Source of the DNA: CAVZBW01 sp963773635
GTDB lineage: Bacteria > Actinomycetota > Acidimicrobiia > Acidimicrobiales > RAAP-2
Reading direction: 5' to 3'
Assembly (NCBI GenBank): GCA_963773635.1
Contig: CAVZBW010000005.1
Span: forward strand, 2,294,001-2,358,000
DNA: 64,000 bases
Every line of letters starts with the position of its first letter. The first letter of the stretch is position 1. Below the pieces are notes generated by a model. The model was not told where the DNA came from, did not search any database, and was given only the letters and a program-made list of their open reading frames with translations. The translations under genes were made by a program, and so were the position numbers. Of the stretch, positions 1 to 7,567 are shown in pieces.

Positions 1-620
1 ACGAACACCGGCGCGAATCCGGACAGCGGCGGATGGGGTCGCACGAGCCGGCTCGCCAGCAGCTCGATCGCCCCGCAGCCGAGCAGGATCAGCACGAGCC
101 AGGGACCGAGCGTGGCAGCTGCCGCACCGCCCGCGACCAGGTACACGATCCAGCGGGCCCTGCCCGAGCCCTGCATACGGCGCCAACTGGAGGGGACGAG
201 GCTGCTACCGGCCTGCACGGCGACGGCGGCGACCGCAGCTCCGGCTCCCGCGCTGGCGCCCCTCACCCAATGGGGGGGTGACCCGGCGAGGAAGAGGGCG
301 GAGAGCCCGAGGATCAGGATGAAGCCGGGAAGGATGAAGCTGGCCCCGCCGAGCAATGCCCCGACCCGGCCACGGAGCCGCCAGGCACAGTAGATGGCGA
401 GCTGCGTCGAGGCCGGCCCGGGGAGCAGGTTGCACGCGGCGACCGCATCCTCGAAGTCCGTCGCTCCCATCCAGCCCCGGTCGCTCACGCAGAGCCGCCG
501 CAAGAGCGCGATGTGCGTCGGGGGACCACCAAAGCCGGTGCACCCGATCCGTCCCCACTCCCGGGTGATCTCCCGGAGGCCGACGCGGTCCGGGTCCTGC
601 GTGGGCTCGAGCCCGGTCAC
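1..620 (-). CDS. chrA: Chromate transporter ChrA, N-terminal part (runs off window edge)
   Basis: This is the first 206 residues of a chromate/sulfate antiporter of the CHR family, an inner-membrane protein that exports chromate. The N-terminal signature TGFGGPPTHIALL is present, followed by a VAACNLLPGPASTQLA stretch, both typical of the chromate-transporter domain. Several hydrophobic helices follow, with glycine- and alanine-rich membrane segments around residues 85-180. The gene has no stop inside the window, so the second half lies beyond base 1. It starts at GTG 620, whose bases overlap the TGA stop of the upstream ArsR-ArsC gene (GTGA overlap), so the two are translationally coupled and form one metal-oxyanion resistance operon. 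Identity as ChrA is firm; substrate specificity is inferred from the family. Confidence 0.9.
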   Translation of the reverse strand, partial: MTGLEPTQDPDRVGLREITREWGRIGCTGFGGPPTHIALLRRLCVSDRGWMGATDFEDAVAACNLLPGPASTQLAIYCAWRLRGRVGALLGGASFILPGFILILGLSALFLAGSPPHWVRGASAGAGAAVAAVAVQAGSSLVPSSWRRMQGSGRARWIVYLVAGGAAAATLGPWLVLILLGCGAIELLASRLVRPHPPLSGFAPVF

Positions 621-1453
621 GACCCGACCTGCGCGGGAGTCGGACCCAGGGCGGCGAGCAGAAACCGGACCCGCGTCTCCAGCTCGTCGGCCGTGCGCTC
701 GAAGGCGGGGTAGGTCTCGGCGTCGCTGCCGCCTCCGCGTGCCGGATCCGGGATGCTCCAATGGACGCGCCGCGGGTGGCCACGGAACTCCGGACAGACC
801 TCTCGCACCTTGTCGCAGAGCGTGACGACGTGGTCGAAGCGCACCCGGCCAAAGACCCGCAGGTGCTTGGTGGATGCTCCGGCGATGTCGATCCCCCGTC
901 GGGCCATGACCTCGACGGCATTCGGGTGCAGGGGCTTGGGGTGGCTCCCGGCGCTTCGCGCCTCGACACGCCCGGCGGAGAGACGGACGGCCAGCGCCTC
1001 GGCCATCTGGGACCGGGCGCTGTTCCCGGTGCAGAGGAACAGCAACCGCTGCACCCCACGAGCTGGCTCTCGGCGCGGCGCGGCGGTCCCGTGGGAGTCC
1101 GCGGTGGAATGAGCCGCCGCCGAGTCGACGGGCGGAGTGGCAGGCGCCTCGGGCGGTCCGAGCGCCGGGTGCAGGGCGCCCCCGGTTGCAGCCAGCAGCT
1201 CCCCGCATCGGAGGAGATCGACGTGATAGTAGGCACGCCGACCGTCCGCCGCGCTGGCCTGAGTGGTGACCAATCCCACTCGGCGAAGACGGGCCAGGTG
1301 GTACGAGACCAGGCTCTGGGGCTCGCCGACCAGGTCGGTCAGCTCACCGACCTGGCGGTCGCTCCCCACCAGCTCCTGCAACAAGCGCCAGCGCACCGGG
1401 TGCCCCGCCAGCTCCAGGAACGGAGGGGGTACGAGGTGGGCTCGGCCGTCCAC
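617..1453 (-). CDS. ArsR-family repressor fused to low-molecular-weight arsenate reductase (ArsR-ArsC)
   Basis: The 278-residue protein has two parts. Residues 1 to about 95 form an ArsR/SmtB winged helix (LVSYHLARLRRVGLVTT recognition helix and wing). After a proline/alanine-rich linker, residues about 135-265 form a low-molecular-weight phosphatase-type arsenate reductase with the CX5R loop CTGNSARSQ and the downstream IPDPARGG aspartate loop. Arsenate reduction to arsenite and arsenite-sensing repression would thus sit in one chain. The start is GTG 1453, which has no Shine-Dalgarno but lies 7 nt after a TATCCT -10 box, so the mRNA is probably leaderless. A 15-bp inverted repeat overlaps the promoter, consistent with autoregulation. 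It is coupled to chrA by a 4-nt overlap. No arsenite exporter gene is visible in the window. Confidence 0.92.
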   Translation of the reverse strand: MDGRAHLVPPPFLELAGHPVRWRLLQELVGSDRQVGELTDLVGEPQSLVSYHLARLRRVGLVTTQASAADGRRAYYHVDLLRCGELLAATGGALHPALGPPEAPATPPVDSAAAHSTADSHGTAAPRREPARGVQRLLFLCTGNSARSQMAEALAVRLSAGRVEARSAGSHPKPLHPNAVEVMARRGIDIAGASTKHLRVFGRVRFDHVVTLCDKVREVCPEFRGHPRRVHWSIPDPARGGGSDAETYPAFERTADELETRVRFLLAALGPTPAQVGS

Positions 1454-1460
1454 GCAGAGG

Positions 1461-1511
1461 AGGATAGGCGACCCCTCGCCGATCCATCAATCTTGTTTGA
1501 TGGATCGGCGA
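1461..1511 (-). promoter_or_regulatory. Promoter and ArsR-type operator of the arsRC-chrA operon
   Basis: A perfect inverted repeat with 15-bp arms (1476-1490 and 1497-1511, 6-bp spacer) contains the ATCAA/TTGAT core typical of ArsR operators. Its gene-proximal arm supplies TTGATG (1485-1490), a good -35 box, 18 bp from TATCCT (1461-1466). The GTG start follows after 7 nt. A repressor bound here would cover the -35 box directly. Because the repeat also lies just past the stop codon of the upstream gene, it could double as a hairpin, though it has no T-run. Confidence 0.75.
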
Positions 1512-1521
1512 CGGGTGAAGA

Positions 1522-2187
1522 TCAGGCCGGCAGGAGGCTCCGAGCGGGGCGGCTCTGCTCCCGCTCGTCGAGGAACGACCACCACGCGTCGGCAGCCTGG
1601 CGTGCGGCGACCCGGACAACGTCTTCGTCCCGCACGACGGCCTCGAGGGCATCGAGGGACCAGGCCCCGTGCCGCTCGTCCATGACGCCGTGCACGTCCC
1701 AGAATCGGGTTCCTCTTGGCGAGACGCCGTAGTGGCTGCGCAGACCGTTCGCCTTGGACGACGCGATCTGCGGGGCCTGCAGCTCGTAGGCCGCCAAGGC
1801 GGCGAGCGCACCGACCGGATCGGAGAGGGACCGATCGCGATAGAGGTCGACGAGCGCCTCCGTGGCGGGGGCCGCCTCGGCCGAGCTGCTTCCCCCCACC
1901 GCGGCCGTGAAGTCGTCGAACAGGGAGAGGTGCGAGGACGGCTCGCCGAGCTCGTCGGAGAGGTTGGCCTGCACGAGCGCCCGGGCGCCGGGGTCCTCCA
2001 GCCCGCGAGCCACCGTGTCGAGCACGTCGGGGAGGGCCGCCTCGAAGTGCCGGTACTGACCCGCGTACTCGGACAGCTCCTCGAGGTCCAGTTGCCCGGC
2101 CTCCCACCGCCGGTAAAACGGGTGCTGGAGCAGGCGCCGGTCACGCAGCGCCTCGTCGAACAGTTGGTTGAGGTCGGCTCGTTTCAC
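1522..2187 (-). CDS. CADD/PqqC-like heme-oxygenase-fold diiron protein (possible para-aminobenzoate synthase type)
   Basis: This 221-residue protein has the all-helical TenA/PqqC fold of heme-oxygenase-like diiron oxidases. Candidate metal ligands are in the order expected for the family: E79 and H86 (E-x6-H), E135, then H166-x3-D170-x2-H173. The pattern and the conserved lysine K145 in QIASSKANGL, with HPFY and YAGQY tyrosines near residues 22-45, resemble chlamydial CADD, which makes para-aminobenzoate by sacrificing its own side chains. Whether this copy does the same is inference. The start is set at GTG 2187 because TACGAT lies 6 nt upstream (leaderless pattern); an in-frame ATG at 2205 is the alternative. 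It is transcribed in the same direction as its neighbours but separated from the ars operon by the operator repeat. Confidence 0.75.
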   Translation of the reverse strand: MKRADLNQLFDEALRDRRLLQHPFYRRWEAGQLDLEELSEYAGQYRHFEAALPDVLDTVARGLEDPGARALVQANLSDELGEPSSHLSLFDDFTAAVGGSSSAEAAPATEALVDLYRDRSLSDPVGALAALAAYELQAPQIASSKANGLRSHYGVSPRGTRFWDVHGVMDERHGAWSLDALEAVVRDEDVVRVAARQAADAWWSFLDEREQSRPARSLLPA

Positions 2188-2239
2188 GCCGGCATCGTAG
2201 AACATGGTGCTCGACGGCCACCTCTCGGCCGACTCCCGA

Positions 2240-3524
2240 TCACCCTGCTCTGTCGCTACCGCCCGCCTCCTGCCGGACCGAGAGCACGAACGCGACCACG
2301 ATCAGGGCGGCGATAGCTGCGGCGGCGACCGCCGTCGCCTCGAGCGAGCCCACGTGCTGGGTTCCGATGCCTATGCCGATCACCGGGAGGGCGAATCCGC
2401 AATAGGCCGACACGAAGAGCGCGGAGAGCACCGCCCCCCGCTCGCCCGCCGGTGCCAGTCGATTGACCCCGGCGAGGCTGGCCATGTACGTGAACCCCAC
2501 CGCGACCCCACCGACAACGGTGCCCACGAGCAGGAGTCCGAGGTTGGCCGAGCCCAACGCCAGCTCGACCAGGCCCAGGGTGACGACCAGGAGCACGGAT
2601 CCCGCACGCAAGAGGAGAGAACCCGACAGTCCCTGGCCGACCAGCTCCGAGAGCGCCGCGGCAGGCAAAGAGGGCAAAGACGACGGTGCCCGCAAGCGAG
2701 TGGCTCTGGTCGTGGAGGATGGCCCTGAGGAGGTACGACACCAGGCCCGCATAGAGCCCCAGCACCGAGAAGGCGCAAAAGATGGCGATGGCGGCGATCG
2801 AGAACCGAGAGCGGATCCCGGGTGGCACCGCGACAATCGGGCGCAGGCTCACGCGGCGGTCGGGCGAGGTCACGGTCTCGGGGATGGCCGCCACGGCGAC
2901 GCCCGCCACGGCCAGCACCCCCAGGTAGATGCCGAAGACGAGCCGGGTCGGGTACGGACCGACGTCGGCGACCACGCCCGACACGATCGGTCCGAGGCCG
3001 AACCCCATCAGGGTGGCGATGCCCGAGACCAGCGCCGCCCGCCCCGGATCGTGGTGGGGCTCGAGCTCGGCCAGCCCGGCCGTCGCTGCGCCGAGCACCA
3101 GACCCATCGCCAGACCCGACACCACCCTCGCGATGAACAGCATCGGCACCCCGGTCGCCGTCAGGAAGAGCAGGGTGCTGGCGGCGTCGAGCAGGAGGCC
3201 GGCGGCGAGGACGGGGCGCCTGCCCAGGTGGTCCGACAACCGGCCGAGACACAGCAATGCGGCCAGCACCCCCGTGGCGTAGGCGGCAAAGATGAGCGTG
3301 ACCATCTCCGGCCCGAAGCCGTACTCGTGCTGGTAGTCGACGTAGAGCGGGCTCGGGAGGTTCGCTCCGATCAGGGCCAGGACGAGGGTGCCGGCGAGCA
3401 GCCAGAACCCTCGCCGACGGCCGGCCGCAAGATGGGGCCGGTGGTGCCTGGTGAGGCGAACATCGAGCTCGTGGAGCCGGTGCCGCAGGGGCTCGCGGCG
3501 CCGTGCCTGCGGGACATCGATCAC
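2240..3524 (-). pseudogene. MFS transporter, interrupted by one frameshift
   Basis: The two halves of a 12-helix major facilitator protein lie in adjacent reading frames. The first part, from GTG 3524, carries the motif-A loop GRLSDHLGRRP and helices 1-8. The second frame, ending with TGA at 2240, supplies helices 9-12 (VGTVVGGVAVGFTYMASL and onward). The frames meet near 2655-2672, where removing one base restores a continuous protein of about 427 residues. The rest of both halves is clean, with no other stop. It is either a recent mutation or a sequencing indel. The substrate cannot be told; the N-terminus has an arginine-rich cytoplasmic tail of about 35 residues. Confidence 0.8.
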
Positions 3525-3683
3525 GCGGAGGCCCCGGGGATCCGGTCGTGGGACCCTCGCATGCGCCCATTTTGGGACAACGAGGGGGCACCCTCAAGGA
3601 GCCCCAAAGGAGAAGAGCCCGGAAGCTCCCCCACCGCCCCTTGACCCCGACCCAACTCGAGGTCTAACCCTGCAGGGCATGGG

Positions 3684-4247
3684 ATGGATGTCGGCGAGGA
3701 CCGTGACCGGGACCCACCCACCCCGATGACCGGCCGGCCCTCGATCGCCGACGAGCTGGCCGGGTCCCTCCGCCGGGCGGCCGGGACCGTGACCGAGTTC
3801 CTCGAGGGCCGTGCCGGCGAGCCGATCCAGGCCGAGGTCGTCTCCCAGAGGGAGCGGCCCGCCGGTCCGGGCAACGCGCTCGCTCTGGCGGCCGCGGCCG
3901 CGGTCGTGCGCCGGGCCGTCCTCCTGACGGGCCGCAGCACGGGCCGCGTCTTCGTCTACGCCGAGTCCACGATCGCCAAGGAACGGCTGCCCGAGGCCGT
4001 GCTGGCCCGCCTCTGGGCCGGCCGGGAGCCCATCGGACGCGTGCTGCTCGACCACGGGCTGACGCTCCGTCGCGAGTCCCTGGGCGACGCGCCGGCGCCG
4101 GAGAGTGCCGGGACGGGCATCGCGTCGCTCCTCCGGGGGGCGGTCCTCTCCCAACGCCAGCGGGTGCTCGTGGAAGAGCTGCCCGCCATCGACGTGTGCG
4201 AGTGGTTCCTCGAGCCGGTGTCGCAGATCGCCGGCGGCGAGCCCTGA
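3684..4247 (+). CDS. Chorismate-lyase-like protein (UbiC / DUF98 family)
   Basis: This 187-residue protein resembles the chorismate pyruvate-lyase family, which cleaves chorismate to 4-hydroxybenzoate and pyruvate. The family pattern is seen in RRAVLLTGRSTGRVFVYAES (arginine of the substrate pocket), in the GREPIGRVLLDHG loop, and in a C-terminal E-x-FLEPV segment holding a candidate catalytic glutamate. In actinobacteria such proteins are also used outside ubiquinone synthesis, so the role is open. The promoter is plausibly TTGACC (3641-3646) 18 bp from TAACCC (3665-3670). The start is uncertain: ATG 3684 gives a polar 14-residue extension, and ATG 3726 begins right at the conserved region. 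A 16-codon frame from ATG 3679 ends overlapping ATG 3726. Confidence 0.7.
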   Translation: MDVGEDRDRDPPTPMTGRPSIADELAGSLRRAAGTVTEFLEGRAGEPIQAEVVSQRERPAGPGNALALAAAAAVVRRAVLLTGRSTGRVFVYAESTIAKERLPEAVLARLWAGREPIGRVLLDHGLTLRRESLGDAPAPESAGTGIASLLRGAVLSQRQRVLVEELPAIDVCEWFLEPVSQIAGGEP

Positions 4248-4269
4248 GGACCTCGACGCTCAGGGTCGC

Positions 4270-4737
4270 TCAGAGGGCAGGACCGAGTGGGAGGAGCATC
4301 TCCCGCCCCGGCCCAAAGCGCGTCGGGACGTCGACGCCACTGGCGGTGAACCCGACGCGCTCGTAGAAGCCGACCGCCCTCGGGTTCGCCACCACCCGCA
4401 TCGAGCATGCACCCCTCCGCGACGCCCGGTGCGCGGCGTCGGCCACCAGGGCCCGCCCGACGCCGCCGCGCCACGCCCCGGGATCGACGAAGAGCCCGTC
4501 GAGCTCCACGATCGCGCCGACCGGGTCGAGGACGGCCGAGAAACCCAAGCAGCGATCCCCTCGTACGGCCACCCGGAACCCGCCTCCCTCGACGTCGCTC
4601 CGCCTCACCTCGATGGCGTCGGGATGGGTGAGGAGGTCCTCTCGGTACTCCTCCCACTGCAGGGAGGCCTGGCGCTGGAGGTCCTCGAGCGCGGCGGCCT
4701 CGTCGGCCCTGGCGTCACGGATCCGGAGGAGCGTCAT
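4270..4737 (-). CDS. GNAT-family N-acetyltransferase
   Basis: This is a 155-residue single-domain acetyltransferase that would transfer an acetyl group from acetyl-CoA to an unknown amine. The core is visible: strand 4 LDGLFVDPGAWRGGVGRALV, with the R/Q-x-x-G-x-G/A pyrophosphate loop as WRGGVGRAL, then VVANPRAVGFYERVGF, the classic C-terminal strand-helix of the fold. Length is normal for the family. ATG 4737 has TAGCGT 6 nt upstream and no Shine-Dalgarno, so it is probably leaderless. It is convergent with the chorismate-lyase-like gene and stands alone. Confidence 0.88.
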   Translation of the reverse strand: MTLLRIRDARADEAAALEDLQRQASLQWEEYREDLLTHPDAIEVRRSDVEGGGFRVAVRGDRCLGFSAVLDPVGAIVELDGLFVDPGAWRGGVGRALVADAAHRASRRGACSMRVVANPRAVGFYERVGFTASGVDVPTRFGPGREMLLPLGPAL

Positions 4738-4888
4738 CGCCTCACGCTACGAGCCGGGTCCCGCTGACGAATTGCCGGATCTCCGGGCGACATGCACGGG
4801 TCGCATTCAAACTGGCCACTGGATGGCCGATTTACGGCGTCAGGATGGTTCTCAGGTAGCCGGTCGGCGGCGACGAATGGAGGAAGCA

Positions 4889-5443
4889 ATGAGCGACGCA
4901 CCCAACACCGTGGGCACCCAGGAGGGCACCGGAGAGGGCGCGGGAGACAGCACGGAGCGGGCGGACCTCGTCCAGGCCCTCGGCAAGCAGCGGTTCTTCC
5001 TGCGGCACACCGTGAACGAGCTGACGGACGAGCAGGCGGCGAAGCGCACGATGGTGAGCGAGCTGTGCCTCGGCGGGCTCGTCAAGCACGTGGCCCAGGT
5101 CGAGCTCGGATGGGCCAGCTTCATCATCCAGGGCCCCAGCGCGATGGGCAACTGGGACGAGAGCAGCGCCGAGACACATGCCGACTCCTTCCGGATGCTC
5201 GAGGGTGAGACCCTGGCCGGGATCCTGAGCTTCTACGAGGAGGTGGGCGAGCGCACCGACGAGCTGGTGGCGACCCTGCCCGACCTCGACCGGTCGCAGG
5301 CCCTCCCGGAGGCGCCATGGTTCGAGCAGTCCAGTTGGAGCGCCCGTCGGGTACTCCTCCACATCCTGGCCGAGACGGCGCAGCACGCGGGCCATGCCGA
5401 CATCATCCGGGAGAGCCTCGACGGCTCCAAGACGATGGGGTGA
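4889..5443 (+). CDS. DinB-family protein (DUF664-like)
   Basis: This is a 184-residue four-helix-bundle protein of the DinB superfamily. Candidate metal-binding histidines are in the usual places: H in GGLVKHVAQVE and the H-x3-H pair in AETAQHAGHADIIRE. DinB-like proteins include thiol-dependent S-transferases that use mycothiol or bacillithiol; function here is not determined. ATG 4889 is chosen because GGAGGAAG lies 6-12 nt upstream; an in-frame ATG at 4877 precedes that ribosome site. The first 25 residues are acidic and probably disordered. It is followed after 23 bp by the flavin oxidoreductase, which has its own leaderless-type promoter. Confidence 0.87.
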   Translation: MSDAPNTVGTQEGTGEGAGDSTERADLVQALGKQRFFLRHTVNELTDEQAAKRTMVSELCLGGLVKHVAQVELGWASFIIQGPSAMGNWDESSAETHADSFRMLEGETLAGILSFYEEVGERTDELVATLPDLDRSQALPEAPWFEQSSWSARRVLLHILAETAQHAGHADIIRESLDGSKTMG

Positions 5444-5466
5444 ACGGCTGCCGATAGCCTCGGCCG

Positions 5467-6678
5467 ATGGTTGGTGATCAGCCCGGCGCGGCCGACCCCT
5501 TCGCCGCGGCCCGGCTCGGACCCCTCCGGTTGCCGAACCGCTTGCTCAAGGCGGCGACGTTCGAGGGCATGGCCGTCGACAACCTCGTGAGCGACCGGCT
5601 CGTCGACTTTCACCGGATCATGGCGGCCGGAGGGGTCGGCATGACGACCGTCGCGTACCTCGCCGTCTCGCCGGACGGTCAGGGTGCGCCGGCCGAGATC
5701 GTCGTGACGCCCGAGGCGGTTCCCGGCCTGCGCCGGTTGGCCGAGGCGGTCCACGCCGAGGGCGCCGCCGTCTCCGCCCAGATCGGGCACGCCGGCCCGG
5801 TCGCCGCCGGGACCGGGCGCACCGGCCTCGCCCCGTCGCGGACCTTCAACCCCATGGCCCTCAGGTTCACCAAGGCCGTGGGCGAGGACGACATCCAGAG
5901 GATCACCGAGGACTTCGCCCGCGCCGCAGCGCTCCTCCAGGAGGCCGGGTTCGACGCCGTGGAGGTCCATCTGGGGCACAGCTACCTCCTGAGCGCGTTC
6001 CTGAGCCCGGCGCTCAACCACCGGACCGATCGGTGGGGAGGGAGTGTCGCCAACCGGGTCGCGTTTTCCCGCCAGGTCGTGCGCGCCGTGCGCGAGGCCG
6101 TCGGGCCGTCGATGGCGGTGATCGCCAAGCTCAACATGGTCGACGGATTCCCCGGTGGGATCTGGCTGAACGACAGCCTCGAGGCGGCACGCCTGCTCGA
6201 GTCCGACGGCGTGCTCGACGCCCTGGAGCTGACCGGCGGGAGCTCGCTCAAAAACCCCATGTACCTCTTTCGTGGCGACGCCCCCATCGAGGAGATGTCC
6301 CAGGCCTTTCCGCAGCCGCTGCGCACGGGGTTCAAGCTGATGGGATCTCGCTTCCTGCCGACCTACCCGTTCGAGGAGGCGTTCTTCCTTCCGTACGCAC
6401 GTCAGTTCCGAGAGGCGCTGGACCTGCCGATCATCCTGCTCGGTGGCATCAATCGCATCGAGACCGTCCGGGGCGCGCTCAGAGAGGGCTTCGCGTTCGT
6501 GGCCCTCGGACGGGCTCTCCTCCGGGAACCGGACCTGCCCCGGCGCTGGAGGGAGGGCACGGCCACCGAGGGTCTCTGCGTCCACTGCAACAAGTGCATG
6601 CCCACGATCTACCGCGGCACCCACTGCGTGCTCGTCCCGCCGGGCGAGCGCCCGGGCTTTGCCGGCGTCACGGCGTGA
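5467..6678 (+). CDS. NADH:flavin oxidoreductase, old yellow enzyme family
   Basis: This is a 403-residue FMN-dependent TIM-barrel oxidoreductase. Family marks include LPNRLLKAATFEGMA at the N-terminus, AQIGHAGP (substrate-binding region), FDAVEVHLGHSYLLSAFLSP with the usual HxxH/N region, LSPALNHRTDRWGGS, and a phosphate-binding LLGGINR near residue 325. The C-terminus has four cysteines in CVHCNKC and THC, reminiscent of the 4Fe-4S site of 2,4-dienoyl-CoA reductases, but the second (NAD/FAD-binding) half of those enzymes is absent. TAGCCT lies 6 nt before ATG 5467, so it is probably leaderless. Its last 11 bp overlap the convergent YkuD gene. The substrate is unknown. Confidence 0.9.
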   Translation: MVGDQPGAADPFAAARLGPLRLPNRLLKAATFEGMAVDNLVSDRLVDFHRIMAAGGVGMTTVAYLAVSPDGQGAPAEIVVTPEAVPGLRRLAEAVHAEGAAVSAQIGHAGPVAAGTGRTGLAPSRTFNPMALRFTKAVGEDDIQRITEDFARAAALLQEAGFDAVEVHLGHSYLLSAFLSPALNHRTDRWGGSVANRVAFSRQVVRAVREAVGPSMAVIAKLNMVDGFPGGIWLNDSLEAARLLESDGVLDALELTGGSSLKNPMYLFRGDAPIEEMSQAFPQPLRTGFKLMGSRFLPTYPFEEAFFLPYARQFREALDLPIILLGGINRIETVRGALREGFAFVALGRALLREPDLPRRWREGTATEGLCVHCNKCMPTIYRGTHCVLVPPGERPGFAGVTA

Positions 6679-7549
6679 GCGAACCCCCGACGGGTTGCGC
6701 GGTCGCGGGGGCCGGGCGTCCGCAGTGCGTCGAGCGAGCCGAAGGCGCCAGCCACACGGCGTTGGTGATGTCGACCGGCGTCCCGGCGGGCAACGGGCGG
6801 AAGTGCTCGAGATCGTGGTCGAGGAGCCGCACCCCGCCGGTGGTGACCCGTGCGCCGCGGCGCCCGATCGCCGGCGCCGAGCCCAGCGGGCCTGCCACCG
6901 TGATCACGGGCACGCCCGACTGCTGCCAGTCGGTGACGGTGTTGGCCATGGCCGAGGTGACGAGAACGAACGGTCCGTAGGCCGGGCTGGGGGAACGCGC
7001 CAGGAGCGCCACAAAGAAGTGCCCGGTGGGCGTCGGGTGGTCCGCGGTGCCGACTCCCGCCGGAGCGCACAGGACCACCCGGGACCGCTCGAAGAGCACC
7101 ACGCGGGTGGCCCCGAGGTCGACGACGACGTGATAGGGAGTTCGCGAAAGGGTCACGCTCGAGGACTTGAGCCACCCAGTGGAGGCCCCCGAGGGGCGCT
7201 GCACGAGGCGCACCTCGGTCCAGCCCCTCCTCTGGCCGACGACGGGCAGCGCCGAGGGCGCGCCGCCCCAGGTGGCAGAGACCGTCGCCGTCGAGGTCGG
7301 GGACTCGGGGCTCGCATAGGCGGGGGTCGGCCGGCCGACCACGGCCACAAAGGTCCAGGGTGGGACCTGTGTCGTGGGATGTCGCCTCCCCGGGGCCGAC
7401 GTGGAGGTGGTCGTCGGCCGCCCCCGCAGCAGGTACCAGACCCCCGCACCGAGCCCCCCGAGAACCAGTACGAGGGCCAGCGCCACCCCGATTCGTCGCC
7501 ACCGATAGGTCCGAGCGCTCGGACGACGACGATGCCGCGTCGTGTGCAC
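6668..7549 (-). CDS. YkuD/L,D-transpeptidase-like envelope protein lacking the catalytic cysteine
   Basis: This is a 293-residue protein with an arginine-rich N-terminus, one membrane anchor (residues about 21-42), an SH3-like region (VAVVGRPTPAYASP to GWLKSSSVTL) and a C-terminal YkuD-like domain. The domain keeps the TPTGHFF loop and the ending PLPAGTPVDI, but the usual SHGC catalytic box reads TTGG (GARVTTGGVRLLDHD). The nucleophilic cysteine and its preceding histidine are therefore missing. It may be a structural or wall-binding paralogue rather than an enzyme. GTG 7549 is 18 bp from the divergent GTG 7568 of the deacetylase gene. A true L,D-transpeptidase lies at 12754-13965. Confidence 0.75.
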   Translation of the reverse strand: MHTTRHRRRPSARTYRWRRIGVALALVLVLGGLGAGVWYLLRGRPTTTSTSAPGRRHPTTQVPPWTFVAVVGRPTPAYASPESPTSTATVSATWGGAPSALPVVGQRRGWTEVRLVQRPSGASTGWLKSSSVTLSRTPYHVVVDLGATRVVLFERSRVVLCAPAGVGTADHPTPTGHFFVALLARSPSPAYGPFVLVTSAMANTVTDWQQSGVPVITVAGPLGSAPAIGRRGARVTTGGVRLLDHDLEHFRPLPAGTPVDITNAVWLAPSARSTHCGRPAPATAQPVGGSLTP

Positions 7550-7567
7550 GCCATATCATCTCAAGAC

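Noticed and set aside
1476..1511. 15-bp inverted repeat as a simple Rho-independent terminator of the CADD-like gene
   Set aside because: No T-run follows, and the ATCAA/TTGAT core and overlap with a -35 box fit an ArsR operator better.
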